Origin: Nitrospirota bacterium
Lineage (GTDB): Bacteria; Nitrospirota; Nitrospiria; Nitrospirales; UBA8639
Length of the DNA stretch: 10,849 nucleotides
Direction of reading: 5' to 3'
Assembly: GCA_020355985.1 (NCBI GenBank)
Contig: CP070628.1
Span: 1,279,053-1,289,901 of the forward strand
Positions 7,307 through 10,849 of the stretch are shown piece by piece (position 1 is the first letter of the stretch; each line of letters starts with the position of its first letter). The notes beneath the pieces were generated by a model. That model made no database searches. It saw nothing but the letters and a program-made list of their open reading frames with translations, and was not told the origin of the DNA. The position numbers and the translations under genes are program-made.

Positions 7307-8690
7307 GCGTCCCAAGCCTGCCTTTTCCTCAGAATCATTAGCTCCAGGATCTTCCCATCTTCTTCAAATTGAAAAATTGGTGGCTGGCGGATTCGGTCTC
7401 GGGCGCCTGAATGGTCAAGTGGTGTTGTGTGCCGATGCCATTCCCCACGAAACCGTTCAAGTGGAGATTCTCATGCGACGCAAAGGTGTCGCTCAGGGGA
7501 AAATTCTCAAAGTCCAAAAGCCAGCCGAAAGCCGCGTACTTCCGGTCTGCCCCGACCTTGGGCGATGTGGAGGATGCCAGCTTCAGCATATGCACTATGA
7601 AGAACAACTTTCTCAAAAGCTATTGATTCTGGAAGATACCTTCTGTCGTATTGGCAAGATTTCCGAGGTCACGATTTCTTCCGTGATCCCTTCTCCTAGG
7701 CCGTATGGCTATCGACAAGTTCTTCGTATGGGAATCGGGGAGGGAGGTGACGGTTTATTTCTTGGATTTTTCGAAGCAGGGACTCAACAACTATTACCAG
7801 TTGAATCGTGTTTTCTGGTTGACGAGAATTTTCGATCTATCATTGATTCTGTCCGGTCTGGCCTTCGGTCCTTGGCCATTGAAGGAATGAATTTAGAAAG
7901 TGTGGAAATCCGGTGGTCCCTGCTGGAAAAAAGTGGCCTGTTGGTATTTCGTGGTCGAGCCATGCCCAAAGAACACGTCGAGCGTCTGATGAATGCATGC
8001 TCTGAGATACCCAACATCAAAGGGTGGATCTTTGAATGCCTGGATGCCTCAGGACATGATTCGAAGCGTCGCGTAAGGCAGGAGCCGATTGTGAGAGGGG
8101 TAGGCCATCTATGGGAAGCCTATGGAGGATTGCGTCTCAAAATGGGATTCCGATCATTCATGCAGGCTAACTGGGAGGTCTTTCAATTGCTAGGCAGGAG
8201 GATTAGGGAATGGCTGGGGAACCTGAAGGGGCAACGAATTTTAGAGTTGTATGCTGGAACCGGCGCATTAGGTTTAAGCCTAGCGAGCCAGGGTGCTCAA
8301 GTGACTTGCGTCGAAGGGAATCCATTTGCCATCCATGATGCCCGTGAGTCGATCCGTGTGAACAAGATTATTGGGTGTCGGGTCCGAATCAGTTCAGTCG
8401 AATCCTATCTCATGACAGTGCAATCCGGCGCATACGATGTTATCCTCCTGGATCCTCCGCGTGCGGGGCTCAATCCAAAAATTCTAGACCAATTAGGGGT
8501 CTTGCAAGTGCCTAAATTGCTCTATCTTTCTTGTGACGCTCCGTCATTGGCCAGAGATCTAAAATCGTTGTGTGAGAAGGGGTACGCGATTGGACGTATA
8601 CAACCATTTGATATGTTTCCTCAGACTGCGCATCTGGAAACCTTAGTGGAATTGATCATGGCTCAGCCATCAAAGGGCTCCAATACATAA
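7281..8690 (+). CDS. rlmD: 23S rRNA (uracil-C5)-methyltransferase, RlmD/RumA family
   Basis: This family methylates C5 of a uridine in RNA using S-adenosylmethionine; RlmD modifies U1939 of 23S rRNA in E. coli. The 469-residue product starts with a TRAM RNA-binding domain (about 26-80). Cys90, Cys96 and Cys99 in CPDLGRCGGC, with Cys177 as the likely fourth ligand, form the iron-sulfur cluster site. The SAM-dependent domain follows: a Q-N motif (Gln295, Asn297), SAM-binding LELYAGTGALG (321-331), DPPRAGL (391-397), catalytic nucleophile Cys418 in LSCDAPSLARDL, and QPFDMFPQTAHLE (441-453) with the probable general base Glu453. The exact target uridine (RlmD, RlmC or TrmA type) cannot be proven by reading, but the cluster plus TRAM favours RlmD. 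The start at 7281 lies inside the regulator gene and has only a weak ribosome site; residues 1-25 look non-conserved. Confidence 0.88.
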   Translation: MLNSDLNIKRPKPAFSSESLAPGSSHLLQIEKLVAGGFGLGRLNGQVVLCADAIPHETVQVEILMRRKGVAQGKILKVQKPAESRVLPVCPDLGRCGGCQLQHMHYEEQLSQKLLILEDTFCRIGKISEVTISSVIPSPRPYGYRQVLRMGIGEGGDGLFLGFFEAGTQQLLPVESCFLVDENFRSIIDSVRSGLRSLAIEGMNLESVEIRWSLLEKSGLLVFRGRAMPKEHVERLMNACSEIPNIKGWIFECLDASGHDSKRRVRQEPIVRGVGHLWEAYGGLRLKMGFRSFMQANWEVFQLLGRRIREWLGNLKGQRILELYAGTGALGLSLASQGAQVTCVEGNPFAIHDARESIRVNKIIGCRVRISSVESYLMTVQSGAYDVILLDPPRAGLNPKILDQLGVLQVPKLLYLSCDAPSLARDLKSLCEKGYAIGRIQPFDMFPQTAHLETLVELIMAQPSKGSNT

Positions 8691-8702
8691 GGGGAAAAGG
8701 GA

Positions 8703-9740
8703 ATGACGACTTATCGCGATGCCGGTGTCGATATTCAACAAGGCGATGAATTCGTGAAGCGAATCGGTCCACTAGTGCGTTCGACCTTTCGTCCTGAAGT
8801 CATGGGAGATCTAGGAGGTTTTGGAGGCCTGTTTCGATTTCCCTCTGATCGATATTGCGAACCCATTCTGGTGTCAGGCACTGATGGGGTAGGGACCAAA
8901 GTAAAGCTGGCCCGGATGATGAATCGCCACGACACCATTGGGATTGATCTGGTGGCTATGTGTGTCAACGACATACTCGTCAGTGGGGCAGAACCGCTCT
9001 TTTTCTTGGATTATTTGGCAACAGGGCATTTGGAGATTGATGTGGCAGAAGCCATTGTTCAAGGTATTGCCGAAGGTTGTCGGCAAGCTGAATGTGCACT
9101 CATCGGCGGAGAGACGGCAGAAATGCCTTCCTGTTACCCGGACGGAGAATATGATCTGGCCGGATTTGCCGTGGGGGTGGTTGAACGATCTAAAATGTTG
9201 GGAAAAGAAAAAATTCAACGGGGTGATGTGGTGATCGGGGTGGCTTCCAGCGGCCTTCATAGTAATGGCTACTCATTGGCGCGGCGTGTATTGTTTGAAG
9301 AGCAAGGCTGGACTCCTGAGACACAAGTGCCGGACTTATCGGAACAGCTCGGAGAAGCATTGCTTCGGCCAACAACGATTTACGTCAAATTAGTGAAGGC
9401 CTTGTTGGACAAGAGTCGACTTCATGGGCTTGCCCATATCACCGGAGGAGGTATAACAGGAAATTTGCCCCGTATCCTTCCAGATAATTGTGCCGCCATG
9501 ATTGATCGGAAGAATTGGGAGGCCTCCCCCGTTTTTGCCGTTATTAAGCAAGCAGGGAAAATTGATCAAGAGGAAATGTTCCAGGTGTTTAATATGGGTG
9601 TGGGGCTCATAGTCGTAGCTCCTTCTGATGAAACTTCCAAAATATTAGCGACGATTCAGGATCGTGGGATGGCTGGATGGGTGATGGGAGAAATTGGTCC
9701 CTGTTCCTCTTCCGATGCCAAGCTGACGTATTCAAGTTAG
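8703..9740 (+). CDS. purM: Phosphoribosylformylglycinamidine cyclo-ligase (AIR synthase)
   Basis: PurM closes the imidazole ring in de novo purine synthesis, converting FGAM and ATP to AIR, ADP and phosphate in the cytoplasm. The 345-residue length equals that of E. coli PurM. Signature stretches are in order: VSGTDGVGTKVKLA (57-70), GIDLVAMCVNDILVSGAEPL (80-99), GGETAEMPSCYPDGEYDLAG (135-154), the nucleotide-binding SSGLHSNGYSLARRVL (182-197) and HITGGGITGNLPRILP (245-260). No key motif is missing. A GGGGA ribosome site at 8691-8695 precedes the ATG by 7 bases. It begins 12 bases after the methyltransferase stop and is followed after 3 bases by purN, consistent with one operon and with the frequent purM-purN pairing in bacteria. 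Confidence 0.97.
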   Translation: MTTYRDAGVDIQQGDEFVKRIGPLVRSTFRPEVMGDLGGFGGLFRFPSDRYCEPILVSGTDGVGTKVKLARMMNRHDTIGIDLVAMCVNDILVSGAEPLFFLDYLATGHLEIDVAEAIVQGIAEGCRQAECALIGGETAEMPSCYPDGEYDLAGFAVGVVERSKMLGKEKIQRGDVVIGVASSGLHSNGYSLARRVLFEEQGWTPETQVPDLSEQLGEALLRPTTIYVKLVKALLDKSRLHGLAHITGGGITGNLPRILPDNCAAMIDRKNWEASPVFAVIKQAGKIDQEEMFQVFNMGVGLIVVAPSDETSKILATIQDRGMAGWVMGEIGPCSSSDAKLTYSS

Positions 9741-9743
9741 AAA

Positions 9744-10370
9744 GTGGAGACTGTGGCACTGGCATTAGGAGTTTTGATATCAGGGCGTGGCTCAAACCTA
9801 TTGGCCATTCTGGATGCAATTCAAGAAGGGAGCCTCGATGCCATCGTAAAGGTTGTAGTCAGTAATAAGGCCAATGCAGTCGGTCTAGAACGAGCAAAAG
9901 AGCGTGGTATTCAGACCGTGTTCATGGATCCCAAACCGTTTGCACAAGAATCCAATCCACGAGAAGCTTATGACTTGGCGGTGGGGAACATACTTCGAGA
10001 ACATGGAGTCGATTGTGTCGTTTTGGCTGGCTATATGCGAATTGTCACTCCAGCGTTAATTCGAATGTTTCCTTGGAAAATGCTGAATATTCATCCTTCC
10101 CTGCTTCCGGCGTTCCCCGGGTTGGATGCTCAACGGCAAGCTCTGGAATGGGGTGTCAAAGTCAGTGGCTGTTCAGTCCATTTCGTGACCGAAGGTGTCG
10201 ATGAAGGGCCGATTATTTGTCAGAAAACCGTCGCAATCAAAGAAAAAGATACGGTGGAGTTGTTGTCAGCTCGCATCTTGGAACAAGAGCATCAATTGTA
10301 TCCTCACGCTTTGCAGCTCATGGCTCAAGGAAGGTTACAAGTTGAAGGACGTACGGTGCGAGTTCAATAG
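9744..10370 (+). CDS. purN: Phosphoribosylglycinamide formyltransferase (GART)
   Basis: PurN transfers a formyl group from 10-formyltetrahydrofolate to GAR, giving FGAR, the third step of purine synthesis. The 208-residue protein shows the phosphate-binding loop SGRGSNL (13-19), the folate-site region VLAGYMRIVTP (93-103), and the catalytic triad Asn115, His117 (NIHPSLLPAF) and Asp153 (VDEGPII). Further family motifs are FPGLDAQRQALE (124-135) and SGCSVHFV (141-148). The C-terminal RILEQEHQLYPHAL segment is also typical. The start is ambiguous: GTG at 9744, three bases after the purM stop, or GTG at 9753, which would give MALALGVLIS. Neither has a well-placed ribosome site. Translational coupling to purM is likely. 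The family assignment is secure; the exact start is not. Confidence 0.96.
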   Translation: METVALALGVLISGRGSNLLAILDAIQEGSLDAIVKVVVSNKANAVGLERAKERGIQTVFMDPKPFAQESNPREAYDLAVGNILREHGVDCVVLAGYMRIVTPALIRMFPWKMLNIHPSLLPAFPGLDAQRQALEWGVKVSGCSVHFVTEGVDEGPIICQKTVAIKEKDTVELLSARILEQEHQLYPHALQLMAQGRLQVEGRTVRVQ

Positions 10371-10451
10371 TAGGAAGAATTTGGCATATTACAAAAAATT
10401 AGGGGTTCAAAAGTTTTTGCGGAAGAGATAGCAAGATACCTAAGGCTTCGT

Positions 10452-10457
10452 TATAAT
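10452..10457 (+). promoter_or_regulatory. Candidate -10 box for the tRNA-Ala gene
   Basis: A perfect TATAAT lies 62 bases before the tRNA and would start transcription near 10464. The hexamer at -35 spacing (TAGCAA) is weak. The region 10371-10519 holds no other feature that I can support, and I see no clear intrinsic terminator after purN. Confidence 0.4.
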
Positions 10458-10519
10458 TCTTCGTAGAGCACAACGTACTGTTTCGGCTTCGCATTTCATA
10501 TCCCATCATTCCAAAAAGT

Positions 10520-10595
10520 GGGGGGCTAGCTCAGTTGGGAGAGCGCGACGTTCGCAACGTCGAGGTCGGGGGTTCGATTCCCCTGCCCTCCACCA
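10520..10595 (+). tRNA. tRNA-Ala (anticodon CGC)
   Basis: The 76 bases fold as a full cloverleaf. The acceptor stem is GGGGGGC with GCCCTCC, including the G3:U70 pair that marks alanine tRNAs. The D-arm is GCTC/GAGC. The anticodon stem CGACG/CGTCG closes loop TTCGCAA, so the anticodon is CGC (10553-10555), reading GCG alanine codons. The variable loop is AGGTC and the T-arm is GGGGG TTCGATT CCCCT, closed by a G:U pair. The discriminator is A and CCA is encoded at 10593-10595. No base appears damaged. A convergent recombinase frame abuts and overlaps it on the other strand. Confidence 0.96.
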
Positions 10596-10849
10596 CCGTA
10601 GTTGGCAACCTTCACACCTGCCAGTAATCGGTCAAATGTCCCTGTCGCGGTAAAGCGATAGCCTGGCTTCCCATCTTCCATAATCGGTTCGCAGAGGATG
10701 TGCCCATCCAGGAGCTTCCTGAGCATCTGGCGGGCTAAGGGGACATGACGAGAGAAAAGGGTAGGGATGTCTCCTAGACGGCCTCGAAGATCCTTAGCCA
10801 GGCTCTTGGCGTCCAAGGAAACCACTTGAGCGAGGTTGTCGAGATCCGA
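10526..10849 (-). CDS. Serine site-specific recombinase, C-terminal fragment (runs off the window)
   Basis: The frame is open from the right window edge (the catalytic N terminus lies outside) to a TAG at 10526-10528, giving 107 visible residues. The segment with LARQMLRKLLDG, an acidic stretch and GYRFTATGTFDRLLAG resembles the C-terminal region of zinc-ribbon-containing serine recombinases seen on mobile elements. There is no catalytic residue in view, so the family call rests on this short region. The last 23 or so residues (GGGQGNRTPDLDVANVALSQLS) are simply the antisense translation of the tRNA-Ala gene, a pattern familiar from genes that read into tRNA genes. The GTG at 10823-10825 is not a convincing start because the frame continues upstream. 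Being convergent with the tRNA, it fits an integrase at the end of an element inserted at the tRNA 3' end. A truncated remnant is possible. Confidence 0.6.
   Translation of the reverse strand, partial: SDLDNLAQVVSLDAKSLAKDLRGRLGDIPTLFSRHVPLARQMLRKLLDGHILCEPIMEDGKPGYRFTATGTFDRLLAGVKVANYGGGGQGNRTPDLDVANVALSQLS
10571..10595. other. Putative element attachment site (att) at the tRNA 3' end
   Basis: The T-arm to CCA region of the tRNA is the usual core where tRNA-targeting elements recombine, and a recombinase frame adjoins it directly. The boundaries are a guess from this general rule: the second copy of the repeat, which would prove the site, would lie outside the window. Confidence 0.3.

Noticed and set aside
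10195..10431. Plus-strand frame running from purN into the intergenic region
   Set aside because: It overlaps purN in another frame, with no ribosome site of note and no recognisable protein features; a shadow of purN.
1..10849. Sigma-54 (-24/-12) promoter that the NtrX-like regulator might control
   Set aside because: TGGCAC occurrences, such as those near 1744, 6630 and 9755, lack a TTGC element at the right spacing and mostly lie inside genes.

Overview
The window reads as an ordinary chromosomal housekeeping and regulatory stretch of a Gram-negative-type bacterium. The far right end runs into the edge of what looks like an integrated mobile element. Moderate base composition, an NtrY/NtrX-type sigma-54 two-component pair, a DUF1844 protein and membrane-anchored proteins of unknown function fit a Nitrospirota (Nitrospira-like) or deltaproteobacterial-type genome. 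This placement is inferred from gene content and protein style only and is not certain.

Left part (1-3337). A membrane-anchored rhodanese-domain protein and a small unrecognised protein are encoded on the + strand. They converge on a minus-strand pair: mazG (nucleotide pyrophosphohydrolase), then a membrane-anchored unrecognised protein whose start overlaps the mazG stop in an ATGA junction. From the same short intergenic region as mazG, a DUF1844 protein is transcribed divergently; candidate promoters are visible for both directions.

Centre and right (3499-10370). Five + strand genes probably form one operon: an NtrY-like membrane histidine kinase, an NtrX-like sigma-54 response regulator, an RlmD/RumA-family 23S rRNA uracil-C5 methyltransferase, purM and purN. 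The regulator and methyltransferase genes overlap by 26 bases, methyltransferase and purM are 12 bases apart, and purM and purN are 3 bases apart. PurN makes FGAR precursor (FGAR synthesis from GAR) and PurM later closes the imidazole ring, so they are two non-consecutive steps of de novo purine synthesis. The kinase and regulator would sense an envelope signal and activate sigma-54 promoters located elsewhere.

Right edge (10520-10849). A complete tRNA-Ala(CGC) gene with encoded CCA faces the 3' end of a convergent, partial serine-recombinase reading frame. The frame runs antisense through almost the whole tRNA before it stops. This layout suggests a mobile element that used the tRNA gene as its integration site and extends beyond the window. 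No CRISPR array, insertion sequence, rRNA or riboswitch was seen, and no gene-free stretch exceeds 300 bases. I found no convincing undescribed multi-gene system; the tRNA/recombinase junction is the most interesting point.
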